Assembly: GCA_902580275.1 (NCBI GenBank)
Contig: CACHJZ010000006.1
Span: 17,375 to 81,374 of the forward strand
Origin: an uncultured Pelagibacteraceae bacterium
Lineage (GTDB): Bacteria; Pseudomonadota; Alphaproteobacteria; Pelagibacterales; Pelagibacteraceae
DNA: 64,000 bases
Direction of reading: 5' to 3'
Of this stretch, positions 53,653 to 62,223 are shown piece by piece (position 1 is the first letter of the stretch; every line of letters begins with the position of its first letter). The translations under genes were made by a program, and so were the position numbers. Below the pieces are notes generated by a model. That model ran no database searches, was not told the DNA's origin, and saw nothing but the letters and a program-made list of their open reading frames with translations.

Positions 53653-54810
53653 ATGCAAAAAATTAATGAGCTTCAATTAGCTAAAGAGCTAATAAGATTT
53701 CCATCTATAACACCAACAGATGCTGGTGTGATGAGATTTTTAGAAAAGAAATTAAAAAGACTTGGTTTTAAGACAAAAATATTAGAATTTAGAGAAAAAA
53801 AATCTAAACCAGTTAAAAATTTATATGCAAGGTTGGGGAATAAAGCGCCTAATTTTTGCTATGCCGGACATTTAGATATTGTGCCTCCAGGTAATATTAA
53901 AGACTGGACGGTTAACCCTTTTAAACCATCTGTTAAACAAGGTCACCTAATTGGGAGAGGTGCAAATGATATGAAAGGTTCTGTTGCTGCTTTTGTTTCG
54001 GCTGTGAGTATATTTTTAAATAATAACAAAAAGTTTAAAGGATCAATTAGTTTTTTAATTACTGGAGACGAGGAAGGCGATGCAATTAATGGAACAAAAA
54101 AAGTTATAGACTATCTTAAAAAGAAGAAGGAAAAAATTAATTTTTGTTTAGTGGGTGAGCCTACTAATCCAAATAGATTAGGTGAAATGATTAAAATAGG
54201 TCGTAGGGGTAGTTTAACTGGAATACTTACAATACTTGGCATTCAAGGGCATGTTGCTTATCCACATAGAGCAAATAATCCTTCAACAACATTAATAAAA
54301 ATTTTAAATGAATTAAAAAATTTTAGATTTGATAAAGGAACAAAAAATTTTCAGCCATCAAACCTAGAGGTTACAAAAATTAATATAGATAATAATGCTG
54401 ATAATGTTATTCCAAGAATGGCCCAAGCCACTTTTAATATTAGATATAATGATAAACATTCATCAGATTCTTTGAAAAAAAAACTTAACAAATTATTTAG
54501 TAAAATTTGTAAAAAAAACAAATCTAAATTTAAAATAGAATATAGATTATCTGGTGAAGCTTTTTTAACAAAACCAGATGCAACAACATTTATGATTCAA
54601 AATATCGTAAAAAAAATAACAAAGATAAAACCAAAGCTTTCTACAACTGGTGGAACTTCAGATGCTAGGTTTATAAAGAATATATCTCCATGTTTAGAGT
54701 TTGGATTAGTTGGTAAAACTATGCACAAAGTTGATGAAGCAGTATCTTTAGGTGATTTAAAAAAATTAACAAAAATTTATTCTTTAATCTTAGATAATTA
54801 TTTTTCGTGA
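53653..54810 (+). CDS. dapE: Succinyl-diaminopimelate desuccinylase
   Basis: Two-zinc M20 amidohydrolase. Metal and catalytic motifs: CYAGHLDIVPPGN, GRGANDMKGSVAA, ITGDEEGDAINGT, and the second-metal Glu in LVGEPTNPNRLGE. Near the C-terminus, STTGGTSDARFIKN and VGKTMHKVDEAVSL are diagnostic for DapE rather than other M20 enzymes. 385 aa. Its stop overlaps the GTG start of the deacetylase gene (GTGA). Confidence 0.95.
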   Translation: MQKINELQLAKELIRFPSITPTDAGVMRFLEKKLKRLGFKTKILEFREKKSKPVKNLYARLGNKAPNFCYAGHLDIVPPGNIKDWTVNPFKPSVKQGHLIGRGANDMKGSVAAFVSAVSIFLNNNKKFKGSISFLITGDEEGDAINGTKKVIDYLKKKKEKINFCLVGEPTNPNRLGEMIKIGRRGSLTGILTILGIQGHVAYPHRANNPSTTLIKILNELKNFRFDKGTKNFQPSNLEVTKINIDNNADNVIPRMAQATFNIRYNDKHSSDSLKKKLNKLFSKICKKNKSKFKIEYRLSGEAFLTKPDATTFMIQNIVKKITKIKPKLSTTGGTSDARFIKNISPCLEFGLVGKTMHKVDEAVSLGDLKKLTKIYSLILDNYFS

Positions 54811-55733
54811 AGACAGCAATAATTTCATCGGATACATCAATAAATCATCTAACAGGTGATGGTCATCCAGAACAGCCAAAAAGAGTTGTAGCTATTACTG
54901 AAAAACTTAAAAAACAAAAAAATTTAATTTGGGATAAGCCAAGTCCTTTTGATCATAATATTTTAAAAAAAGCTCATGATGAAAATTATATAAATATGGT
55001 TCAAAAAAGTTTTCCAAATGAGGGAATAAAATTTTTAGATGGAGATACAATTATCTCACCAGGAAGTAAAGATGCCACAATAGATGCTGTAGGTTCTGTA
55101 ATTAAAGCAATTGATGGTGTTGAAAATAAAAGATTTAAAAATGCTTTTTGTGCAGTACGACCCCCTGGTCATCATGCAGAAAAAGATAAAGCAATGGGTT
55201 TTTGTATTTATAATAATTGTGCAGTTGCAGCTCATTATCTTATTGAAAAATTCAATTATAAAAGGGTAGCTATTTTTGATCCAGATGTTCATCATGGAAA
55301 TGGTACACAAAACATTTTCTTTGATAATAAAAATGTTTTATACCTATCAACTCATCAATATCCTTTTTACCCTGGAACCGGAAGTGATAAGGAAGTAGGA
55401 AATTATGACAATATTTTTAATGTTCCTCTTCCAGCGGGAACGAATACTGAGAAGTATATGAATGCACTGGATAGGATTTTAGATAAATTAGTAAAATTTA
55501 AGCCAGAATTTCTTATTTTTAGCATGGGGTTTGATGCAAACATTGCTGATCCTCTCGCTCAGTTCGAGTTAAAGTCAGAAGATTTTTATGAAATTACAAA
55601 AAGAGCACTTAAGGCAACTAATGAATTTACAAAAGGTAAAGTTATATCAGTATTAGAGGGTGGGTATGACCTTAATGCTCTTGCTGAAAGTGCCTTTAAT
55701 CATGTAAACGCCTTGACTGAAAATAATACATGA
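54807..55733 (+). CDS. Histone deacetylase-family amidohydrolase
   Basis: 308-aa class II HDAC-like deacetylase. Zinc and catalytic residues are intact: tandem His H122-H123 in RPPGHHAEKDKAMGFC, D160/H162 in FDPDVHHGNGTQ, and D243 in SMGFDANIADPLAQ. The charge-relay and Tyr regions are also present. The start is GTG, overlapping the dapE stop by 4 nt. The substrate could be an acetyl-lysine protein, acetylpolyamine or small molecule. Its stop overlaps the SET gene start by 4 nt, so they are translationally coupled. Confidence 0.92.
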   Translation: MKTAIISSDTSINHLTGDGHPEQPKRVVAITEKLKKQKNLIWDKPSPFDHNILKKAHDENYINMVQKSFPNEGIKFLDGDTIISPGSKDATIDAVGSVIKAIDGVENKRFKNAFCAVRPPGHHAEKDKAMGFCIYNNCAVAAHYLIEKFNYKRVAIFDPDVHHGNGTQNIFFDNKNVLYLSTHQYPFYPGTGSDKEVGNYDNIFNVPLPAGTNTEKYMNALDRILDKLVKFKPEFLIFSMGFDANIADPLAQFELKSEDFYEITKRALKATNEFTKGKVISVLEGGYDLNALAESAFNHVNALTENNT

Positions 55734-56200
55734 AATTATATAAAATAAAAAAATCAAATATCGACAAAAAAGGTCTTTACGCTACAAAAAATATTAAAGT
55801 CGGCACTAGAATAATTCAATATAAAGGTAAAATTATTACCAATAGAGAAGTTGAGAGAAACCCTAAATATAATAATGACAAAGACATATACTTATTTGAT
55901 ATAAATAAAAGATATTCGCTAGATGGTGATTTCTCATGGAATGTGGCTAAAAATATTAATCATAGTTGTGATCCAAATTGCGAAGTCGATGGTACAGGAT
56001 ATAAAATTTATGTAACTGCAATTAAAAATATTAAAAAGAATGAGGAACTAACATATGATTATGGATTTTCATATGATGAGGATTATAAACAGTTTCCATG
56101 CAAATGCCGCTCAAAAAATTGTTGTGGTTATATAGTTCGATCAGAAAGTCGATGGAGAATAAATAAAAAGTTTAGAAAAACCTCTAGGATTAATAAATAA
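55730..56200 (+). CDS. SET-domain protein lysine methyltransferase
   Basis: 156-aa compact SET enzyme. N-terminal KGLYATKNIKVGTRIIQYKG is the SET-N. The active-site pseudoknot is intact: NHSCDPNC (77-84) and ELTYDYGF (106-113), followed by a post-SET zinc motif C124-x-C126-x4-C131 with a nearby Gly. Such eukaryote-type modules methylate protein lysines; the target here is unknown. It begins within the deacetylase stop (ATGA). The 3' end overlaps convergent truA by 11 nt. Confidence 0.93.
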   Translation: MKLYKIKKSNIDKKGLYATKNIKVGTRIIQYKGKIITNREVERNPKYNNDKDIYLFDINKRYSLDGDFSWNVAKNINHSCDPNCEVDGTGYKIYVTAIKNIKKNEELTYDYGFSYDEDYKQFPCKCRSKNCCGYIVRSESRWRINKKFRKTSRINK

Positions 56201-56933
56201 CCTTCTTAAGAAATAAGCCATGGGGTGGTGCTGGGGGTGCACACAATATTCTTTTTTTTGATAAAGTGACTTCTTTGAATTTTTTAAAATTCCATTTTCC
56301 CTCACCTAAATATTTAAGGCAACCAACCATTGATCTAACCTGGGTCTGAAGAAATGATCTAGATTTAAATTCAATTGAAATTTGATTTTTTTTTTTTGAT
56401 ATATTGACTTTTTCTAGAGTTCTGATGGGACTTTTTGCTGAACATGACGAAGATCTAAAAGTTGAAAAATCTCTTTTTCCAATTAAAAATCTTGCTCCCT
56501 TTTTAATATCATCCAAGTTAATTTTTTTTTTAATATGCCAACCTCTATCTTTATTAATTGTTGGAACACTTTCTCTATTAAAGATTATATATTGGTAAAC
56601 TCTTGCTTTTGCCGAGTATCTAGAATGAAACTTTTCGTTTTTTTTTTTAATGGTTAATATAGAAATTGAACTTCTATTTAGTATAAAATTTAATCTGTTA
56701 TGAAATTTTTTAACATCGAAAATTTTTTTTTTGGTATCAAAGTGAGCAGACTGTGAAATAGCATGAACGCCTGCATCTAATCTTCCTTGGCCTACTACCG
56801 ATATTTTTTCTTTCAGAATTCTTTTTAATGAATTTTCAATTGTCTTCTGAACTGATTTGCCTTTTGGTTGAGATTGCCAGCCAATAAAGCTTGTTCCTAC
56901 ATATTCTATTAGAATATGATATCTAAAGATCAT
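56190..56933 (-). CDS. truA: tRNA pseudouridine(38-40) synthase
   Basis: Modifies the tRNA anticodon stem. The catalytic Asp lies in QGRLDAGVHA (usual GRTDAGVHA; T is L here). Other TruA marks: YVGTSFIGWQSQ, DFSTFRSSSCSAKSPIRTLEK and RSFLQTQVRSMVG. 247 aa. It overlaps fmt by 11 nt upstream and the convergent SET gene at its end. The def-fmt-truA order is common. Confidence 0.94.
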   Translation of the reverse strand: MIFRYHILIEYVGTSFIGWQSQPKGKSVQKTIENSLKRILKEKISVVGQGRLDAGVHAISQSAHFDTKKKIFDVKKFHNRLNFILNRSSISILTIKKKNEKFHSRYSAKARVYQYIIFNRESVPTINKDRGWHIKKKINLDDIKKGARFLIGKRDFSTFRSSSCSAKSPIRTLEKVNISKKKNQISIEFKSRSFLQTQVRSMVGCLKYLGEGKWNFKKFKEVTLSKKRILCAPPAPPHGLFLKKVIY

Positions 56934-57852
56934 TTAGATTTGAACCTTTAATAATTCTTGATCCAAGTAAGAATTCTCCTGATTTTTGAGCTTTTTTTCC
57001 CTCTCTTTGAATTTCAACTATTTTAAGTGATTTTTCTTTACATCCTATCTCTAGATTTTCACTTAAAACAATTCCAGGTTCTCCTTTAGCATTTCCTAAT
57101 TCTGCTTTTAGAATTTTATGCCTCTCACCTTTGTAAGTAAACCAAGCTCCTGGTGTTGGAAACAATCCATTGACTAAGCCTAATATTTCGTCTGCTCTAT
57201 TATTCCAGTTTATCTTACCTTCGGCTTTTTGAATCTTACGAGCATAGCTTGCTTTATGATCATCTTGTTCAACAAAATTTGCTTTTCCATCTATTATGTC
57301 ATCAATTTCATTGAGAATTTTTTCAGAGGACAACATTGAAAGTTTTTCAGATATGATTTCTGTGTTGTCATACTTATTAATTTCAATTTCAAATTTATTA
57401 CATATTGGGCCTGCATCTAATTTATTGTTAATTTTCATTATGCTTATTCCAGTTTTTTTATCTAAGTTCATTATTGCCCTTTGAATTGGGGCTGCACCTC
57501 TCCAAGATGGTAATATTGATGCATGAATATTTATAAACCCTTTTTTTGTTAAAGTTAAAAAGTTTTCAGGTATTATTTTCCCATAAGCAACTACTATTGC
57601 AAGCTCGGCTCGAAGTTCTTCCAGGAAACTGTATTCTTTTAAATTACCTTTTAAATTTTCAGGAGTCCTTACATCGATGTTTAAAGTCTCAGCCATGTTG
57701 TGTACTGGTGATTTTTGAGTTTTCATTCCTCTGCTAGACTTCTTTGGAGGTTGTGTATAAACCACAGAAACTGGATAACCATTTTGATACAACGATTTTA
57801 GAATCGGAACGGAAAAAACTGGTGATCCCATAAAGACAATATTTTTTAACAT
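56923..57852 (-). CDS. fmt: Methionyl-tRNA formyltransferase
   Basis: Formylates initiator Met-tRNA. The 309-aa protein shows FMGSPVFSVPILKSL, the formyl-transfer site INIHASILPSWRGAAPIQRAI with catalytic Asn/His, and PGAWFTYKGE in the C-terminal OB domain. The IQRAIMNLDKKTGISIM-type segment contains the catalytic-loop continuation. It shares one nucleotide with def and overlaps truA by 11 nt. Confidence 0.96.
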   Translation of the reverse strand: MLKNIVFMGSPVFSVPILKSLYQNGYPVSVVYTQPPKKSSRGMKTQKSPVHNMAETLNIDVRTPENLKGNLKEYSFLEELRAELAIVVAYGKIIPENFLTLTKKGFINIHASILPSWRGAAPIQRAIMNLDKKTGISIMKINNKLDAGPICNKFEIEINKYDNTEIISEKLSMLSSEKILNEIDDIIDGKANFVEQDDHKASYARKIQKAEGKINWNNRADEILGLVNGLFPTPGAWFTYKGERHKILKAELGNAKGEPGIVLSENLEIGCKEKSLKIVEIQREGKKAQKSGEFLLGSRIIKGSNLNDL

Positions 57853-58376
57853 TAAACTACAATTCTATCAGAATTTTGCTTTACCTTTGAAAGTTTTTTG
57901 ATTATCAAATCTTTTTTTAATTTTGATAAGAAGTCTATTATTAGCTTTCCATCCAAATGATTTATTTCGTGTTGAATACAAGTTGATAAAAGATCATCAC
58001 ATTTCATATTTTTTTTTTTACCTTCAATATCAATGTATTCCACTATACATGTTTTTGGTCTTTCGATTTCAATAAAAGTATTTGGGATTGATAAACATCC
58101 TTCTTCATACTTCGATTTTTCTTTACTCAAATGTTTTATTACTGGATTTATAAAGCATAGTGGCTTTTTTTGTTCATCTTTCTGCTGTACATCCAAAACT
58201 ATAACCCTTTTAGGTATTCCAACTTGAATAGCAGCCAATCCAATTCCTTTATGATGATACATAGTTTCAAACAAATCATTAATTAATTTTTTTTCTTCTT
58301 GATTAATCTTTTCAATATTTTGTGATTTTTTTCTAAGAATTTCATCGGGGACTGTAATTAGTTTTTTGACTGTCAT
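57852..58376 (-). CDS. def: Peptide deformylase
   Basis: Removes the N-formyl group from nascent proteins. Motif 1 GIGLAAIQVG, motif 2 EGCLSIPN with the metal Cys, and motif 3 QHEINHLDG with metal His residues and catalytic Glu (usual HEIDHLxG or HELDHLxG). 174 aa. It shares one nucleotide with fmt and lies 12 nt downstream of a long unknown gene. Confidence 0.96.
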   Translation of the reverse strand: MTVKKLITVPDEILRKKSQNIEKINQEEKKLINDLFETMYHHKGIGLAAIQVGIPKRVIVLDVQQKDEQKKPLCFINPVIKHLSKEKSKYEEGCLSIPNTFIEIERPKTCIVEYIDIEGKKKNMKCDDLLSTCIQHEINHLDGKLIIDFLSKLKKDLIIKKLSKVKQNSDRIVV

Positions 58377-58388
58377 ATCTTTTAACTA

Positions 58389-60137
58389 CTATACTTTTAC
58401 AGGAATAACTTGAAGGATAATATCATTTCTAATCTTATCAATATTAAGCTTATTTAATGTACTGATTATGAAATATATAGTTTCTGTACCAAGATCTACC
58501 AAATCGTCTTCACCGATAATTTCAACCAATCTAAGTAAAATCATAGCAATTTCTCCATCATTTATCATTACTTCGATATCTGTTGGTATATTTGATTTAT
58601 TTAAATCAAGCATATTTTCATATTTTTCTGGAACTTTAATTCCATCTGATATCAATGATTCAATCAAAATATTATCTTTAGTTGAAAAATAATATTTTTT
58701 ATTTTTTTTTATTTTTTTAAGCATTTTATCCAAATCTTTTTCAATTTTTTCCTTGGAAATATTTCCATTAAAATAATTAATAATTTTTGATTGGTGTAAA
58801 ATTTTATTGTTATACTTGATTTTCTGTTTATCTTTTCCTAATTTGGATAATTGCAGTTCGTAGAATTCTAAATTTTCAACAGAAATTTTTTCTCTATCAA
58901 TAGTTTGGATCAATCTGAGAAGCTCTTTGTCAAAAGCTTTACCCAATCTATCATCGTCGAATTCTTTTTTTAGTATTTCTAGTAACTTGATTTGTGTGTC
59001 TGGATCTTTTGAGACTAAAAAAGCTTGGTATAATAATGCTCTTGCTTCATGATTTGGTAACAGTCTATAAGCATCAAAAACCGATATAATTTGATAAATA
59101 TTAAACTGAAACCTTGTGTACAAATCCAATAAATCGGATTGCTTATAACTTCCATCATTAGTAGCTTTTTCAAATGATTTAATTTTCTCTCTATCCTCTA
59201 AATCGATGTCATTTACTTTTGTTAATAGATTATTAGATGACAAATACTGCCAAATAATTTTTTTAGTATTTTCATTTGGTTCAAATGAAAAATTTTTAAT
59301 AGATAAATAAGATAAGTGAAAATTAAGCAAATTTTCTTGAGAAATTCTGATTTCAGAATTATTGTTATATCCCATTAAATAATTAAAACTTTTATCAAAA
59401 AAATTATCTTTAAAACCCGCCTCTTTTATTAAATCATACTGCAACTGTGCAATTTCTTTTTGATCCTTTTGTATTAAGCAATATATTTTGTACTTCAAAA
59501 TATAATCATTTTCTGGAAGTGTTTTAATAATTGAGAATATTTCGCAAGCATTATCAATTTTTCCAAGTGATAAATTTTTATCCAAATAGTGCTTTATTAG
59601 TTCACTATTAAATTTTTCTTGATCATTTTTCATTATAAATTCTTTTATAAGATCCAAATTATCTTTTTTAATTAACCAGTGAATTTTGAGATTTATAAAT
59701 TTATCAATACTAATGTTCTTTTCAGGAGGGAAAGCATTAGTTAAAATAATTTTTTCATAAATTTTTTGCGCATCATTAGATAGTTCAATATTTTGTATTT
59801 TTTCAATTATTTTAATAATTTTTTCCCCATCTGATAAATCCCACATGTTTAGATTTAAATCGTTTTCGGCTGGATCATAAAGCCCAATTAATTCGATTTT
59901 ATTAGACTCTATTTTTTCCTCTTGCTCCACATATATAAGATTTGAATTGTTAGAGATAACATTTGAATTTGTAAAATCATTGGGTAAATTTTTATTGCTT
60001 TCTAATTTTATACTATCTTCATTTTTAATATTTTCTAAATCCCAAATATCAATTGGTTCATTTGAATTTGAACTATTGGAAATTAATACAAAAAATAAAA
60101 ATGAAAATTTTTTACTTAATGACTTTAAAATTTTCAT
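58389..60137 (-). CDS. Unknown exported protein, 582 aa
   Basis: I do not recognise this protein. A cleavable signal peptide is probable at residues 1-26 (basic start, hydrophobic FSFLFFVLIS core, small residues SNSSNSN). A short motif occurs twice, IDIWDLEN at about 29 and NMWDLSDG at about 98. The rest is long, charged and helix-rich, with no cysteine cluster or catalytic motif visible; a helical-repeat scaffold is possible. It overlaps a 61-codon membrane-protein gene upstream by 26 nt and precedes def by 12 nt. Confidence 0.8.
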   Translation of the reverse strand: MKILKSLSKKFSFLFFVLISNSSNSNEPIDIWDLENIKNEDSIKLESNKNLPNDFTNSNVISNNSNLIYVEQEEKIESNKIELIGLYDPAENDLNLNMWDLSDGEKIIKIIEKIQNIELSNDAQKIYEKIILTNAFPPEKNISIDKFINLKIHWLIKKDNLDLIKEFIMKNDQEKFNSELIKHYLDKNLSLGKIDNACEIFSIIKTLPENDYILKYKIYCLIQKDQKEIAQLQYDLIKEAGFKDNFFDKSFNYLMGYNNNSEIRISQENLLNFHLSYLSIKNFSFEPNENTKKIIWQYLSSNNLLTKVNDIDLEDREKIKSFEKATNDGSYKQSDLLDLYTRFQFNIYQIISVFDAYRLLPNHEARALLYQAFLVSKDPDTQIKLLEILKKEFDDDRLGKAFDKELLRLIQTIDREKISVENLEFYELQLSKLGKDKQKIKYNNKILHQSKIINYFNGNISKEKIEKDLDKMLKKIKKNKKYYFSTKDNILIESLISDGIKVPEKYENMLDLNKSNIPTDIEVMINDGEIAMILLRLVEIIGEDDLVDLGTETIYFIISTLNKLNIDKIRNDIILQVIPVKV

Positions 60138-60297
60138 TAGGTATTAATTTTTCAATTTTTTTATTTGGTGCAGGAAAATTAATTTGATCTATCATAAATA
60201 ACAAGGCTATAAAAATAAGGAAAACAAAAATTAATTTTATAAATAATTTTATATAATTATTTGATTTGCCTATACTTGTTTTTTTATAAAAATGCAT
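60112..60297 (-). CDS. Small single-pass membrane protein, 61 aa
   Basis: A short frame with one strong transmembrane helix (about 17-38, LFIKLIFVFLIFIALLFMI) between a basic N-terminus and a periplasm-type Pro/Lys-rich tail. It heads the leftward run into the unknown exported protein and overlaps its start by 26 nt, suggesting coupling. The positive-inside charge pattern supports translation. Function unknown; it may partner the exported protein. Confidence 0.6.
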   Translation of the reverse strand: MHFYKKTSIGKSNNYIKLFIKLIFVFLIFIALLFMIDQINFPAPNKKIEKLIPNENFKVIK

Positions 60298-60329
60298 ATA
60301 ACGTTTAATAATTTCAAATTAAGACAAAT

Positions 60330-60358
60330 TTGTGTTTTTTCAACACTGAAATTATAAT
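60330..60358 (+). promoter_or_regulatory. Promoter-like sequence abutting the aroK start codon
   Basis: TTGTGT (60330-60335), a 17-nt spacer and perfect TATAAT (60353-60358) end exactly at the ATG at 60359. If active, transcription would start inside the first codons of aroK, which are needed for the first strand. It may drive a shorter transcript or be fortuitous. Confidence 0.4.
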
Positions 60359-60877
60359 ATGAATAAAAACCTAGTATTAATAGGAATGATGGGTTCTGGT
60401 AAATCAACGATCGGAAAAGAAATTTCCAAAAAAAGTAGCCTTAAATTTAAAGATATAGACCAATTAGTTGAGAATGATCAAAAAATGAAAATTAGAGAAA
60501 TATTTGAAAAAAAAGGGGAAAATTTTTTTAGATCAGTAGAGGAAAAAATAGTTTTAGAAACTATAAAATTACCCAATCAAGTTATCGCTCTCGGTGGTGG
60601 CTCATTTCTAAATAGGAAAATTAGAACCGAAGTTTTAAAGAGCAATATTTCTTTTTGGTTAAATTGGAAAAATATTTCTATTGTAGAAAGAATATTTAAA
60701 AGCAAAAAAAGACCAAAATTAGACTTTTTAACTGAGAAGGACATTCTTAAACTAATTAATTTAAGATCAAAAACTTATTTAAAAGCAGATTTTAAGATCA
60801 ATTGTGATAATTTAAATAAATATCAAATTGCAAATAAAATTTTAAAAATCTATGAAAATGAAAAAAATTATAGTTAA
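60359..60877 (+). CDS. aroK: Shikimate kinase
   Basis: Phosphorylates shikimate. The 172-aa protein has the P-loop GMMGSGKST (9-17), the substrate Asp in FKDIDQLV, FRSVEEKIV with the Arg, the ALGGGSFLN glycine loop, and SKKRPKL lid. The start ATG is needed to keep the first beta strand NLVLIG. It overlaps aroB by 26 nt. Confidence 0.95.
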   Translation: MNKNLVLIGMMGSGKSTIGKEISKKSSLKFKDIDQLVENDQKMKIREIFEKKGENFFRSVEEKIVLETIKLPNQVIALGGGSFLNRKIRTEVLKSNISFWLNWKNISIVERIFKSKKRPKLDFLTEKDILKLINLRSKTYLKADFKINCDNLNKYQIANKILKIYENEKNYS

Positions 60878-61958
60878 CACATCTGATGGAAAATACCCAA
60901 TATATATTGGTAATGGTTTAAGTAATTACTTTGGCAATTTTCTGAGAATGAACAATTTATTCCCATCTAAAGTTTTATTAGTAATAGATGATAAACTACC
61001 GAAAAAAATGGTAAAGAAAATTAAAGAGTCATATAAAAAGAAAATTTTTTCAATATATTTACACTCTAACGAAAAAAATAAATCTCAAAAAACTGTTGAT
61101 AAAATTATCAATATTTTGTTAAAAAATGATTTTAATAGAAATGATTGCCTTGTATCTATTGGTGGTGGAATTCTTGGGGACTTATCAGCCTTTGCGGCAA
61201 GTATATTTAAAAGAGGACTTTTATACATTAATATTCCTACGACGTTGTTAGCTCAAGTAGATTCATCTATAGGAGGAAAAACTGGTATTAATTCTAAGTT
61301 TGGAAAAAATCTAATTGGTTCTTTTTATCAACCTAAATTCGTCATATCAGATACTACTTTTTTAAAATCTCTACCAAAAAGAGAAATACTATGTGGATAT
61401 GCAGAGATTTTCAAACATTCATTAATCTCTGATAGGAATTTTTTTTATTATTTAGATGATAATATTCAAAAAATAATAAATTTAGAAAAAAATTATATTG
61501 AAAGATCAATTTTTAAAAGCTGCATTATAAAAAGAAATATAGTAGAGAAAGATTTTAAAGAAAACGGTCTCAGGAAAATATTAAATTTTGGCCATACTTT
61601 TGGTCATGCTTATGAGGCTGCCTTAGAATATTCCTCAAATCTTAATCATGGTGAAGCAGTAATATTAGGTTTATCAAGTGCTGCTAAATTTAGTCAAGAT
61701 ATCAAGATATTAAGTACAAATGAGTATAACTTAATTTCACAACATATAAGAAAAGTAAGTAGAAAATTTTTTTTAAAAAATTATTTTAAAGAAAGACATA
61801 TTCAAAAAATAGTTAAATTTATGAAAATAGATAAAAAAAATTCTGACGATAAAATTAACTTAATTTTAATAAAAAAAATAGGAAATGTTAATTTTAATAA
61901 AAAATTTACTATTGAAAAAATTCAAAAATTTTTTCTGAGCTATTTCAATACAATCTGA
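60852..61958 (+). CDS. aroB: 3-dehydroquinate synthase
   Basis: Second step of the shikimate pathway. Landmarks: GGGILGDLSAFAAS, NIPTTLLAQVDSSIGGKTGIN, LCGYAEIFKHSLI, and the zinc site LNFGHTFGHAYEAAL and LNHGEAVILG. 368 aa; the C-terminus is Lys/Asn-rich. A second in-frame ATG two codons later is possible as start. It overlaps aroK by about 20-26 nt and convergent bolA by 19 nt. Confidence 0.95.
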   Translation: MKMKKIIVNTSDGKYPIYIGNGLSNYFGNFLRMNNLFPSKVLLVIDDKLPKKMVKKIKESYKKKIFSIYLHSNEKNKSQKTVDKIINILLKNDFNRNDCLVSIGGGILGDLSAFAASIFKRGLLYINIPTTLLAQVDSSIGGKTGINSKFGKNLIGSFYQPKFVISDTTFLKSLPKREILCGYAEIFKHSLISDRNFFYYLDDNIQKIINLEKNYIERSIFKSCIIKRNIVEKDFKENGLRKILNFGHTFGHAYEAALEYSSNLNHGEAVILGLSSAAKFSQDIKILSTNEYNLISQHIRKVSRKFFLKNYFKERHIQKIVKFMKIDKKNSDDKINLILIKKIGNVNFNKKFTIEKIQKFFLSYFNTI

Positions 61959-62200
61959 ATAGAATGAATATATTTTTTTAATTCCAATTCTAAAATTGAA
62001 TAAATTTTTTTAGTAGAATCAATTTTGCTCATGCTAGAAAGTTCTTTGGATTTTATAAAAATTTTTAAGTGAAATTTATTTTTTTGAAAATTTTTATGTT
62101 TTAAATGTAAGTGTGTTTTATCTTCAATGATAATTTCGTCAATATTTACTCTATTTGTTATTTTTTTTTTAATTGTGTCATTTAAGTCATTTATATTCAT
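61940..62200 (-). CDS. bolA: BolA family protein
   Basis: 86-aa protein of the BolA family, which partners monothiol glutaredoxin in iron-sulfur handling. THLHLKHKNFQKNKFHLKIFI with the variable loop and helix is recognisable, followed by FIKSKELSSMSKIDSTKKIYS. The C-terminal IHSIQIVLK matches the usual HALSI...A end. It diverges from the J-domain gene across 23 nt, an order typical of Alphaproteobacteria. Confidence 0.85.
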   Translation of the reverse strand: MNINDLNDTIKKKITNRVNIDEIIIEDKTHLHLKHKNFQKNKFHLKIFIKSKELSSMSKIDSTKKIYSILELELKKYIHSIQIVLK

Positions 62201-62223
62201 AATTTTTTATGTATTATTATATC

